Part shown: positions 12,371-24,506 of the stretch, piece after piece
How the letters are laid out: each line of letters begins with the position of its first letter
How positions within the stretch are numbered: position 1 is the first letter of the stretch
From: Phalacrocorax aristotelis
Lineage: Eukaryota > Chordata > Aves > Suliformes > Phalacrocoracidae
Reading direction: 5' to 3'
Length of the DNA stretch: 64,000 bases
Assembly: GCF_949628215.1 (NCBI RefSeq)
Contig: NC_134278.1
Location: forward strand, 37,962,115 to 38,026,114
The notes under the pieces: generated by a model
Seen by the model: the letters and a program-made list of their open reading frames with translations, nothing else
Databases searched by the model: none
What the model was told of the DNA's origin: nothing
Position numbers and translations under genes: made by a program

Positions 12371-14652
12371 CATCTCTACCAATGTCTCCAAATGCCCTGA
12401 AGGCAAAACTATCCTATCACAGCAGCAGCACTTCCCCATCCACCAGCCCACAGGTTGGTTTCAGTGGCTCTCCTGTGCCTGTCTCGAGTCTTCCGAGAAG
12501 TGCTGCCTTGGCGTGTCCTGTGACTTTACTGTCTGTGCCCACTAATGTGATCTCAGCCTTAAGGAGTGGCTGAAGAGGAGGGACTTCAAAAAGACTGATC
12601 AGGTCTTCTGGCTTCCTTCTACTCTTTGTTTTATAAAAGACCTTCTACAAATGGGAACAACTTTGTGCTGTCAGGTTTCCATGCCTTTTCCCACTCAAGA
12701 GAAAAAGCCCTACATCAGTGCTTGGTAGAGTTGAATCAAAAAGATGGCTGTTAAGCAGCAGTGTTGTTCCCAGCTCTTTCTTCATTATCATTGTCCAGTC
12801 CTGAAGTCTGTATACTTCAAATTAATCTTACAGTCCCACCAGCAGGATCTGAGATTAAGTTCTGTGCCAGTCAAGTGTGAAACCAGTATAAACACACTTT
12901 CCCTCTTCATTGATGGATCTGAGAAAACAGCTCCTTTCTAGCTTGTGATGCTGTCCATCTGGTGTTCTGGATAAAAAGCTTATTCAGGTGAAAAAGCACT
13001 GCAGCCTTTCCCTCTCCTGATGTCCAGCAGCAGGGCCCCAGGGGCCGAAGGTCCATCCTATAACACTGCAGACAGGAAAAGCATTTTAAAAGAGTGTTTT
13101 CAAGTTCTTACAAGCAAAGGCTTGAAGTACAAACTACCCCGAACCTATTTTATGAACAGCATGTTCCAAAATCTCATCTAAAGACAGGGAAAGTATTAAA
13201 CAAAGAATCTTACCAAAGCAGGCAGACAGAATATTCAGAAGTCAAACACTTAAAGAAAAGGAGAAACTAGCAACTAAATAGGTAAATGACATGTACATGT
13301 ACATACTGATAAAATCTGCTTATTAATCTTTTGATATAATCCAATGCTTCAGTTCAATTTTAGATTTTCTACAGTGGTAAGCAAAGTATTGGAATAAAAA
13401 ATAAGCTGGAGATGTTTATTAATTTAGTGAGATATTATACGAACGTGGGTCTAGATCTAGGCTACTGAAGAGAACACCCAAAGAGGCCTGAATCTTCCCA
13501 TTTTTTCCTGCTACGTCTGGCATCACAAGGGACAATCACAATTCTGTCGCTTACTTACAGCACCTCCTTTTCTCTGGCTTTGAGGAACTCAATAATGATC
13601 ATATCCATCCAGGATGGTATTCAAAATACTATTTCCTTCTCTTTACTTCCCCTCTTTTTTTTGTTTTGCTGCATCAATGTAAGCTATTTCTGTTTACTTT
13701 ACAAGCTCTTCACAGTATATCACTGTTGTATCTACCAATTCTTATTCCATAACCCTTGAGCTCAGCTGGCTTACAAACCTAGTCCCCATTACCCATTTAT
13801 TGATTTTTTTTTTAAGCAGGAAGGATCTGCTCTGTTTTGGAGGATACATCAATAGGCATCTGAGTAGACGTACCAATTTTCTTCAAAGCTTTATCCTCCA
13901 TATCTCATTTGATGTGAGGTCTTTAGAAACATTTATAAGGACACTTTGAGGGCTGCCTGTTGTGACTGCCTCGCTGATTCTGTTCTTGGCCCAAATGAGG
14001 TCTTTTAGTAATGCACACAATCATATAAAACAGGATCTGTAATAGGAATTCCAAGTTAATTGGCAATACAAACATTTAGAAGTTCAATTCTGAAAAAGAA
14101 ATCAATTACCTTCTTCAGTGGAAAGTAGTGTCAGGTAAAGATTATTACCTGAAAGTATAATTCCTAAAAGAGTATAATGAATTATTTTTTGCCTTACTAA
14201 TTTCTCCAGGTAGAAGTGTAGGTGTGACTATAAGCACCTTCTTGTAAGCATAGCTCAAAGAACTTAATTTTTTCATTAATGTTCTAGACCATATCAGAAG
14301 GTGGATATGAACATCCATGTCCATATTTACAAAGAAACTAGAGCAGAGGAGAAGTGTTTCCGCTCCATCATACGGCAGAACAATGTGAGGGTCAGGAACA
14401 GAAGCTCTGTCCCCAGAATAGCCGTCTTGTCCTCTGCCTGCTGTGCCATGCAGCTTCTCTGAGATATACCAGTATCACCATTATAGAGCACACATGCTAG
14501 ATAGGATGGACATCTAGCTTTGGGCATTGAATATTGGAAATTGACATAAATGCCATATAGAAGGGTCTTTCCAAACCAAAGATATTTCCTAAGAACTAGA
14601 AAAAAACTTATAGATTTGCTCTCTGAATAACGAAAACTTAATTTGAGCCTGC

Positions 14653-14666
14653 TTTTTTTTTTTTTT
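14653..14666. repeat. Poly(T) run, T14
   Basis: An uninterrupted run of 14 T. It is a plain homopolymer and no retrotransposon body is recognised next to it. Confidence 0.8.
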
Positions 14667-16441
14667 CAAGAAGAGAGTGAATATTTCCTTGGCCATAGTC
14701 CTTATTTATCAGGTGTGTCAGGCTGAGGTTAAAAGCTCCCAGCAATATAATCTGACATAACTGAGTGAAACTATTGAGAACTTCCAAGTAACTCTTTTTA
14801 AACACTAGTGTCTTACTTTCATGCCCAAGCTTATTGAAGTGTTCACCTGGTAAGTTCATAATACATTTTGGACTATGTATCTTCTTTTTCCTTCAGAAAA
14901 CACCGAACAATTAATGCCTTCACCATACCCCAGACCACACAGGAAAAAAGTGTGATACAGCTAGAGATACAGTCACCGAAGAACTTTTTTGTTTTTACTT
15001 GATTTATTGTCTCATATCTGCCATTCCCTGAAACACTGGTTTTAGAATTAGGTAAGAAAAACCTAAAGACAGTTTTCTTGGCTATAAAATAAGCAGTCAG
15101 AAAAAAACTCTTGGGTTTGTGTAGATGAAGTGCTTGAACTGGCAACTTGTTTTGTTACTTCTGGAACAAACCTGAGCAGCAGGGAAGATTGGCTGTAATT
15201 AAAGGCATTACGTATTCTAATAAATAGGGCTGCATATATCATTAGTAGCAATTGCCATTGAAAGGGTGTCTATATCAGCGAAGGAAGGGTAGCTCACTGT
15301 GGAGCCAGAGTTTAGCATTTGGCAGAGATTAAGGGCCTTGTCTTCTGAAGCAGGTAAACTAAAGGATTTCTAATTTTTAACAGATTTCTGAGTTTAAAAT
15401 ATATAACCTAATCTGATTTTTTATTAACGCCATAGGTTCAGGTTTAGTGATCATCAAAGTGGAGGTCTCCCAGGACTGACCACTCAAGCCCAGTTATTCA
15501 CACTGTCAGGATGATTAACAAACACCCAGGTTTTCCAGTTAAATATCGCAGTGTGTGGTACTTGTATGATGTAGTAAGCACTATGCTTCTCATTGTGGAA
15601 CCAGAAATGGAACTTATTACTGAAAAGAAACAGAACAGCACATTGCTAAAAGGCCATAGGACTGGATGTGCCCTTCCTATGCCACCTACAAAAGGGGAGA
15701 GAAACTATTCCAAGTGATAGCCTTCCCCTTATGTCTAGCGCCCTTCTAGTTTCTCTAGTCGGCCAAAAGTGTCAGGCAGAAGCAAAGGCCCAAGCTCTGA
15801 TCTCTTTCTAGCCTTAAGGGCCCGCTCCCATGAAGTTCATCTTGAGAAGTGTAAATATCCCATAATCCCCGAACTAGTAAAACTCTCTTGGCTTCTGCTA
15901 ACACAAGCCCCTAAAATCTCTCTCATAGGATCTCTGTTGGACGTATATGAACATCTCCAGCACTCTGTGGACCCTCAGAAGGATTTTGCTACCATAACAA
16001 TCTTAATATTATAATAATAAATCACTAGTTGCAGAAAGGTTCAGCTTATACAGTGTGACAGATTTTTCCCTGTTAACTAGATGATTGTTGGTTTCTTCAG
16101 CACTAAACAGCCATGGGGAAATTTACAGGTGTTCACACACATGAAGACAAAAAAGTGAGGCTGTCTTGTGTTTCAATCTCCAAGCAAAGCAATTCACATA
16201 CCCTGCAGTTTTAGAAATCTCCAATAACCTTTGGAAATTATCTTGCTCAGTGTTTCATGTAGACATAAAGCCATCAGCTGCAGCAGTCTGAAGTTGAATT
16301 TTTGCTGGCATTATTTTCTTATCCATGAAGTTCAAACAGCTAGCTAAAGACAGGGTAGTGGGTTTGTGCCAAAGTAATAAACAAGTTCAACGGAGAACGA
16401 AGAGACAGTGGGATATTAGGTAGAGTCTACATCTTTCAGCG

Positions 16442-16465
16442 TTGCTTCCCTCATGAGGGAAGCAA
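16442..16465. repeat. Perfect 24-bp palindrome
   Basis: The half-site TTGCTTCCCTCA is followed directly by its exact reverse complement TGAGGGAAGCAA, giving 12 + 12 bp with no spacer and no mismatch. The symmetry ends at the next base on each side (G versus T). The half-site is purine/pyrimidine skewed, so either strand could fold into a cruciform arm. No recognised terminal repeat or gene lies next to it. Confidence 0.9.
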
Positions 16466-19400
16466 TGACATGTGCTTTCCTTGGGCTAACTGAACCATAA
16501 TATTATGTTGTTTTCCAGGATAACACTTTAACATTTCCCTTCAGCTTCAATGTGAAATGCTTGAACTGTTTAATAATCACTCAGTGGGAATGCAGGTTAA
16601 GAAGCAAAACACAGTGAATTCAAACTCAGAGCTTATTTATCCAGTCAAGTTTTAGGCTATGAATAAAGCACATAATATAGCATAGCAAGTTCGCTATGTT
16701 AAACATTAACTTGTTTTGGAACATTGTAATGAGTCACCATTTGAACTTAATCTGAACTTCCAAAAATAATTTAATATAGACATAGTAAGTGATAGCTCTT
16801 CATCACTTACAAAAGAAAAGCAAAGCCCAACCCTGAAGATCCTGAGATGAGTCTACTACATCTACTTGAACTATGGATCTTACCCAGCTAGTCCCCCTTC
16901 CCTTCACTTCAGTAATAGTAGCCAATTAATTAGTTTTTACAGCACTGGTTTTGTTGCATTTTGCCCTTGTATGTTTTTGTTACAAAAATCACTCTAGCAA
17001 TGACAGAAACTTCCTATGCATTTATACCAGCCCATGTTATGCTTATACGTGTTTGTAAACACAAACAGTGCGTGGGAGATGAAATAATGCCACAGTCAAG
17101 CCACAAGCACTCTCTCCTCTCCCTTTCCTCCATGGGGGTTGGTTAAATCTAGAAAGTTCCTGCCAAATATTCCAAGGAAATCTACGAGACATCTGGGGAA
17201 GAAAAACTCTGACTGCAAATCACAACGAGAGACATACATGAAGCAGACTAGTCCACCATGTGCTAGAGAGGACTGGGTTGTTTTTAAAAAAGTGGATAAA
17301 TTTTCCTAGCTTCTGATACCTTGAATTTCCCACAGAACCTCTCCTTGTGAGTTGTATAATTCCGCTTGCAGAAAAGCAATTTTGGAAAGTTGTAAATCTG
17401 TGTGGCTTTCCAAATAAGATCTTTTACTTTTTTCAAAGTCATATATAAGAACTTGCAGTACTGCATGGACTTGGTGAAGAATTAAGCTAGAATTTATCAG
17501 AAGACAGAGGAGTTCAAAATTACAATAGCTTGTCCTGACACACAATAATAACAGCAAATGAGCTGATGAGCACAGTACTAGATGATCTGAGGTTCAGCTG
17601 TTCACTTGCTATTGTACACCTGGAAGTACTGTTTGGATTCACAGTGCTAAACAGGTATAAACATTTGGAATTATAATTAATTTAAAAAACATTATTTTAT
17701 TCCTTTTTAAAATTCATATTTATTCATGAGTCAAGGCTGGCCTGATCTATATGCCCTTACTGTGTGCCAAGATGACATTTTCCTCCCCAAAAATGACATC
17801 AGATTAGGCTTAAGTGTCAGCTTTTTTAAAATATTCTTTTTCCTGGCACTTGGTGGTTTGAACTGTAACTAAGGTACTTAATCAAGCAATACTTTAAACA
17901 AAATATTAATTCATTACTTCTTTAGTTTAAAACTAAATGTTCTCACAAACTAGGTAGGATGAAACACTTGCAGAGGTGTTTCTCATTTTACACAGCAAAA
18001 GATGGACAGCAAAGATTTGCATACATAGAAGACAGCTTTTAGACATGCTCCTACTGGACAAGCATAACTTTTGCACTATTTTTTCAGTTAAAATAGGAAA
18101 ACTGGTAAACATTTATCAAGTTCAGGTGGCTTTCCCCAAAAGGACTAGCACCCATTGCAAGGTTGGGACATAAATGTAATCACGTTGCAATAAAGACTGA
18201 GGTCATACACATCTCCTGTCAATTTATAAATATCTTATAGACATGACTAGGTTAACTGTTAATAAGTGTTTCACTTGAATTTCATGCAGTACAAAGGGGT
18301 GGGTTTGTCGTTTCCTTTTTGTTTTGTTCATCTTCAGTCTCCTTTCTTTTATGAAATGATGCCAATAATCTGTTTGTTTAGCTGCTAATATGATTCTTTA
18401 AATTCCACTCAGTAAATATTGCACATGGAAAAAGTGTAACATTGAAGATGATTGTAATAACATCTCTGCTGTGCATTCACCCCATCTCCTCTGTTCCATA
18501 GCTGCATCTCCTTGCCTTGCACTTTCCGCTTAACTTGAAAATAAAGCATCTTTATCTGCTAGCATTGCTCTGTTACTCCCACTCTTCCAGTGGCTTATGC
18601 TTCAGTTTCCACTGCCAATGTCCAAAATGAAAGAGAAATAATGGAATCACTCCTCCCCAGTGCAAAAGATTTCTTGTCTTAAATGTCTGTTCTCATCCTC
18701 AGGTCTGCTGCCAGTATTCCAAATGATTAAAAAATGGCAGTTACTCATCAAAATCCATCAAAATATTAGGATGCTCAACAGCACAAAGCACATAGCAGTC
18801 CATTATGATCCATAACCTTCCTTTACCCCTTGTTCACTTTTTAAATAGAGAGTTAAATAGCAACTATACTTTTGTAAGTTATTAAATCCTTTTTTTTTTC
18901 AATATGGTCTGGTTTAGACTCTCTGAGTTGGCAGTTTCGCCTGGTATCTTTCAACAGTACCAAAATTAAATTCTAATAGAGCAGGGGGAGGGGACAGGGA
19001 AGAGAACATGCACAGCTATTATTCTTTCACATTTCAAGGCTCAGCTGTGACACAAAAGGAAAGGGTGGGGACAGGATCAGTAAACAGTCCTGCATTTCTT
19101 CTGCAAAGCAAAACGGAATTAAAACCAGAAACTAAAGCTGCTGAGAAAGGAGGAGGGGAGTCAAAGCAGAAACAGGAGAGGGTCCTACTAATAATTTTTT
19201 TAGGTGTTACTTATAAAAAACTAAAACAAAGATCTGAAAACAGAGGGTAGGTGGGACTAGGAAAGGGGAATGGTAACAGTAAACAATAAGATGAATAACA
19301 GCTGATAAACAGGTGCTTTATATCCCTTGCAGATATGGTCTCCACAGGGATCATTTATGTGAGGAACTGCTGTTCCTTCCCAGGATGTCTCCTCTGGCTG

Positions 19401-21319
19401 ATCTGTCCTGGCCAGAGAGGACGTTAGGAGTGCATGTGGACATGGCGGCTCCATCTCCTTCCTCATGGCGCCTGCTTGAATGTGGGCTCAGCAGTTGCCC
19501 AGAAGGAAGGACTCAGATGCAGCAGGTCTCTGTGTCCAGGGCAATGGTGACCTCTCTTGTGCGATACACAGCTACAGCATAGAAATAAGAGAGTACTGAG
19601 CAATGAAAGAGCCAAGCACTGATCTGTGTGGCCTGAACACACATCATGAGAACCTTCCTAGCCCTAATAAGGGACAGTCCATTGGAAGATTGTTCACCCA
19701 AGGGACACTCCTGTCTTTGCCTGGCTGGAGATCTCTGACAGAAGGGAACAGTTCTTGTCAGTGAAGGTAAATGAAGACTCCAGAAAATGCTGTTTTATTT
19801 TCTCAAAAAAAAATCTTCTAGATATTCCTAACATCCAAGGAAAATGTCTGGGATCAACATGGATGAGGTGCAGCCAAGCTCTGTTACATCTTATCCTGAC
19901 AAATCACTTCAGCAAGAGAAATGAGCACCTTGTTATGCTCCCTTTCCCTGAGCGTGGCTACCCAGGAGCAGAGATGTGAACTGGTCTCCTTTGGCTGCTG
20001 TTAAGCATCAAGGAAAGTCTTGAGATGAAAAGAGTGAGTTCAGCACACAGAATCATCTGTGTTGGCAATGCCTGAAATCAAGGTATCTTGCTAAGAAATA
20101 AAACAGGGTAAGGAAGAAAATGCTGCAGGTATGGATAACACAGAGCGTGCAAGGCAAAGGCAGCTTTGTATTCCCTGTACTTTCTGTTCTAGTGTCACAA
20201 ACATTTACATCCTCGATGGCTCCCAAGTTAGTTTTCTGAAGCATCTGCCCAGAGTGGGGACAAAGTCAGGATTTCATTGCAATTCCTTGCTCTCTGCCAC
20301 TTGGCTAGTGGCTCTTGTTTCTGGAAGAGGAGTTGCATGCAGTTTGGCCCAAGGGACTTGACACATCAGTGGGAAACAGACCTTCTTATACAAAACAGTG
20401 GTCCTTTGAAGTGGTTCTTCATTCCTCCCGCTGGAACCCTGGCCAGAGAGGAATTTGGGGGTGACACCAGCTGACCAACCATGCTTTGAGTGCATGGAAG
20501 TACAGAGCAAATTCCTCTGAGCCTGAGATCTCTACTTGGAGAAACAGCTCATCTCTCACTGAATGCTCTTCTGTCCAAAACCTTGTTGTTAACATGTTTC
20601 CAGCACCCGGCAAGGCTGTTCACAAAATAATGAAGGAATTCAAAACTGTGGTTGTGTGAGCAAAGCGAAAGGCAAGCTGTTGACACCTAGCAACTGGCAT
20701 AAGGATAAATAAGATCTACTTTCCACTTTTGTATAAGGGTGTAACAAGATGATGGATCTGAATAGAACAGTTACTGATTATGTCCTTCATAATTCAGAGC
20801 TTTAAGCTCACTGCCAAGTTCTCTAACTCTCAGAAAGAGAATCCACAGAGATCTGTAATGCAAGCCCATCCATGTCACCCCACTGTCCCCCAGCAAAGAC
20901 TAGTTATTTGTGCTTTGCTTAAGCACATCTCACAGGAAGGCAGTTTGTCGTCATCTGAAGACATGAAGAGATGGAAAGGCTATCACTTCTCTTGTTACCT
21001 AATCTCAGTTGCTCCTACCTCACCTCAGAAGGCCCATTTGAATTTGTTTGCCTTGTCTTGAGAGCATCCTTGTTATGGCTTTTTCTTCTAAAGAGCCTTT
21101 TAACGCCTGTTGTTTTCCAAACATGCTTACACACCAGTCAAGTCACCTCTAAGTCTTCCTGTAATTAAAAAAGACTGCACACTGTAGTATTTTCCAGTCC
21201 TGCTCCCATTTTTCAGACTTTTCTTTCAAATCAAGTGCCAAATCTGCAGACAGAATTCCAGCCTTTTTCTCACTGATGCAAAACACAAAAGTAAGATCAT
21301 TTCCTTACTCCTACCACTC

Positions 21320-21343
21320 TTTTTTCTTTTTTTTTTTTTTTTT
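21320..21343. repeat. T-rich homopolymer tract
   Basis: Six T, one C, then 17 T. It is a simple polypyrimidine tract with no recognisable flanking retrotransposon. Confidence 0.8.
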
Positions 21344-21982
21344 GCTGTACCAAGGTGGGCAAGTGCCGCCATTGTATGATTTATCTATTCTCATCCCTGA
21401 ATCTACTACTGTCTGCCAAACCAGTTCCCTATTTGCCTGTATAGATTACCTAACATGATTCTAGATAAACTATCTTCAAATAATATTTTGTGGAAATCCA
21501 GGTTAATAAATTTTCCAGATTATTCTACCTGTAGCCTTATCAATTTGTCACTCTGCCAGTCATTTTATGTCAACCACAGCAAAAATAGCCAAACATGACA
21601 AAAATGTTTCATCACTTAACAAAGACAACTGCATAAAATCTTTGTTGCACACCTTGGAAAAGAAAGAAAAACACAGCTGAAAGCACAGCACTTGGATAGT
21701 AATGAGAAAGTGACTAGCTAATATTCTCTTCAATACAAAACCCAGATAACTTTAAATGCTATGAATCATGAGGAATATAAGAAGGCTTGGTAACAATCAG
21801 TTTTGCTGTTAACACAGACACAAATCTTAATACTAGATAAGATTAGAGCAATTTTTGAGATCTTGATGAAGCATGAGAGACAGTTTAAGAATGGTTATAA
21901 GCTTAGTCAGTTATTCTTTTCAAAATAAATATCTTTGTCAGTTTTGTTAAGAATTCCCTCATTCCTTTCAGGAAAAAGAAAG

Positions 21983-21995
21983 AAAAAAAAAAAAA
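21983..21995. repeat. Poly(A) run, A13
   Basis: Thirteen A following GAAAAAGAAAG. It is a plain simple repeat. Confidence 0.75.
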
Positions 21996-22464
21996 GGTGG
22001 GAAAATAGTATATTAATGGAAAAATCTATCTCATTTCATTAGAGAACAGCTTCTTATAAAGTCCAACTACAGTATCTTCCTTTTCAGCCACAGTAAAATG
22101 TTAAGACACTCTTCTATACTTTCAGGCAGTTCTAATTGTCAGTTTTAAATGACTTTTTGTAAACACTGACCTCAGTTAAAACTCTTTAATAAAGTAGTCC
22201 ATTTGCTACATGGGCCTTTGGAATCTAGACTGGAGTGGCAATTAGCAAAACCCTTGTAAACAAGTGTGAGACAAGGCTCTAAATATAAATTTAGAAAATA
22301 AATGGGACAGAAGCACATAAAATGCAGAGCTAAGCACTCTTCACGTGTGTTTCTGAAACTTTTCTGTAACTGACTTAATGCTGTGTTCTTTGCAAATGCT
22401 CCTTCCACATTACATCTCACAGACAGCTAAGTAACATTAAGCTGTAATTGAAAACAAATTGGGT

Positions 22465-22760
22465 TTGTTTAGTCTACAGACAAGAAGCCTGAAGGAAGAC
22501 CTGATAACAGTCTTTAAGAACAGAAAGAGCAAAGGAATAATCCATTCTTCATGTCCTTGGAGAGAGGACAAGAAGAAATACACTCGAATTACAGCTAGAG
22601 AAATTCAGATTGGATATCAGGAAAACCTTTTTATCTGTAAAAATCACTAGGCGTGGGAAGGTGATTGTGAAATCTCTGTCACTGGGAGCTTCCGAGGAGG
22701 GATTAGACAAATGTTTGCCAGGGATGGCAAAGGCAGAGTTGAATTATTGAGGCTGAATGT
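22465..22760 (+). mobile_element. CR1 LINE fragment, 3' end of ORF2 and 3' UTR (plus strand)
   Basis: Recognisable CR1 landmarks appear in the correct order on the plus strand: GTTTAGTCTACAGACAAGAA; GAAGACCTGATAACAGTCTT; the GGACAAGAAG block; GAAATTCAGATTGGATATCA; GGAAAACCTTTT; TCACTGGGAGCTTCCGAGGA; and GCCAGGGATGG. These correspond to the end of the CR1 reverse-transcriptase ORF and its short 3' UTR. The terminal octamer repeats (ATTCTATG type) are not evident, so the extreme 3' end is lost or diverged. The 5' end is truncated, as is usual for CR1. Divergence is high, which implies an old insertion. Remnant frames of about 63 codons inside it are decayed LINE sequence and not genes. Confidence 0.85.
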
Positions 22761-23338
22761 AGGCTACATAACCTCCACAAACCTCTGCCAAGTTATTTTC
22801 TACGATCTTTTCCTTTACTCGCCCATTTATATAAGGGGGTTCTGCATATTTATAGATATTCATCAGTTCCATAAATCATTTTAAATGTATATTTGTTCAC
22901 AAACTTGCATAAAGATTGAGGAGTAAAAGGAAAAAAAGCTTGTAAAGGCATATAAAGAATAAATGTTAATAGTATATTACAAAGGCATGACATTACTGTT
23001 CATAACACCAACCCCAGAAACTCATAACACAACATTATAATAAATATTCTTCATGAAAATACTTCTCAGCTCTAAAGCAGTAAAGGCATCAAAACCTGTG
23101 GCTTCAAACCATATATGTACAGCTCTCACTTGTAAAGCATAATATTTCCTGTAGTCCATGCTTTTTCGTAACAAAGCTCCAAAGTTCATAATGAGGAGAG
23201 AAACAAATGTGCTGTAGGTATCCAGGCCAGACGACTAACTTGTAAATAAGCCTCTCTCCCCCAAACTCAAGGAAAAATATCTATAGGGCTAAACCTAGTG
23301 GTTTTAAACATCCAGTAACTGTTTTTAAAGCCACATAC

Positions 23339-23408
23339 CTGATTTTGCAATCCAAACTGAGACATTATTTCCTGAATAACTAATGCATAGTCCTCTGATG
23401 CAAAATTT
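23339..23408 (-). other. Candidate internal exon (unidentified gene)
   Basis: Read on the minus strand, GTCTTCTTGCAG is a good acceptor directly before position 23408, and AATCAG|GTATGTGG is a good donor after 23339. One frame across the 70 nt is open and protein-like, including FASEDYALVI and EIMSQFGLQNQ. In that frame one base completes the previous codon and the exon ends on a codon boundary. That phase does not fit the upstream candidate 23709-23834 unless a second AG 14 nt further in (exon start 23394) is used; with that AG the frames join. I do not recognise the protein. The splice strings and short frame could be chance, so confidence is low. Confidence 0.25.
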
Positions 23409-23708
23409 CTGCAAGAAGACAGTCAAACTAGTCCTTTATTTGTTCATTTGGTAGACTTTTTAAATAAACAATTAAACTTTTTTTCTTTCTCCTCAAATAG
23501 CCCCCAGATTGTATTACTGCCACATTTGTATTAGCAGTATCATGATATACAGGATTTTTTGTCTCTGAAACATCATTTCACACTGGCCAGTGGAAACCAA
23601 GCAGTTTTATCTACTTTTGCATTTGTTTCCAAAGCCTTTGCACCCAAACAGAATTTCTATTAAGTCTATCCTAGAACCAAAGGCAATGCATGCATAGGCA
23701 TCTAATAC

Positions 23709-23834
23709 CTTTTATCTGAGGATCTGAATCAACATTTTCCATGACAAACTTGCTCTTGGCGTTAATGACGGCAAGTATGGTCCCAAATTGGTCATTCACA
23801 GCACCAATCAATAGCAGTTTAGTAAGAACAAAGA
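23709..23834 (-). other. Candidate internal exon (unidentified gene)
   Basis: On the minus strand a 126-nt block lies between ATGCAG and AAAAG|GTATTAG and has only one open frame. It includes the protein-like stretches LLIGAVNDQFGTILAVINAK and FVMENVDSDPQ. It begins with two bases completing a codon and ends with one spare base, so it is phase-symmetric. That entry phase also matches the exit phase of the candidate at the right edge (63966-64000). Against it, the polypyrimidine tract is weak, the donor is non-optimal, and the plus strand of the same block also has a protein-like frame. I do not recognise the product. Confidence 0.25.
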
Positions 23835-24459
23835 CTGCATTATAAGGGCTAAGATTTGGTATGATTCAAATCTTACGCAATATAGAAATAAGCTTAAGGC
23901 AAGATTGCTTTTGATGCCTTAGCCAGTCATCCCCATAGTGTGACTTGTCATAAATCTTCCTTGCAGAAAACTACAATGAGGAAGTAGAAGCAAAGGGAAC
24001 AGGCAACCAATAGCTCACACCATGTGAAAATTAAACGTAGGAAAACTTAATAACTCATCTACTAAAATATACACCTGCTACATTAAGATTCTTTATATTA
24101 TCCTCAAGTACTTTCCATTCAAACTTTTTTTTTAACAAAAAATATCTGTTTAAGAGGAATTTGTTTTAGTTTCCAAAATCAAAATAAAGTCTATCTTTAG
24201 GAAACATATTTAGTTAAGTACTCTCTTCCAGAGTTCCTAGAAATCTCCCCAGCTTCCTTCCTCAATTCTCTGAATGCAGCTGCATATGTAAGTTTCCTCA
24301 CTTCTCAGTAAGCTTAAGCTCACTGGAGCTGTAGGCAAAAATGGCACTATGCAATTTTTAAGCTTTGTTCATTAGCATAAAGATGCTTATACATGTCGCT
24401 GTGTAGCTACTTGATACTATTATGACCCTTGTCTTTCCTCCCCCTTCTTCTCCCACTTC

Positions 24460-24506
24460 TTTTTTTTTTTTTTACTTTGACCCTTATCCATTGCTTTGAC
24501 CCTTAT
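24460..24506. repeat. T14 run and direct repeat of CTTTGACCCTTAT
   Basis: A 14-T run ending a pyrimidine-rich tract (from about 24432) is followed by two copies of CTTTGACCCTTAT (24475-24487 and 24494-24506). A related TATGACCCTTGTC lies just upstream at about 24421. It is a small local duplication. Confidence 0.7.

Larger units (their letters stand above)
12371..22464. other. Non-coding stretch, no gene identified
   Basis: This is mostly unique sequence. It contains a perfect 24-bp palindrome (16442-16465), homopolymers at 14653-14666 (T14), 21320-21343 (T-rich) and 21983-21995 (A13), and an AT-rich patch at 17660-17720. GC-richer islands without recognisable content occur near 19.36-19.55 kb and 20.2-20.6 kb. 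A minus-strand frame after a good acceptor-like string starts at 13065 and stays open for 52 codons, but it lacks a donor and further support. Confidence 0.55.

Noticed and set aside
23850..23875. Hairpin TAAGATTTG-8 nt-CAAATCTTA, considered as a small RNA precursor
   Set aside because: The stem is only 9 bp, too short for a miRNA precursor.
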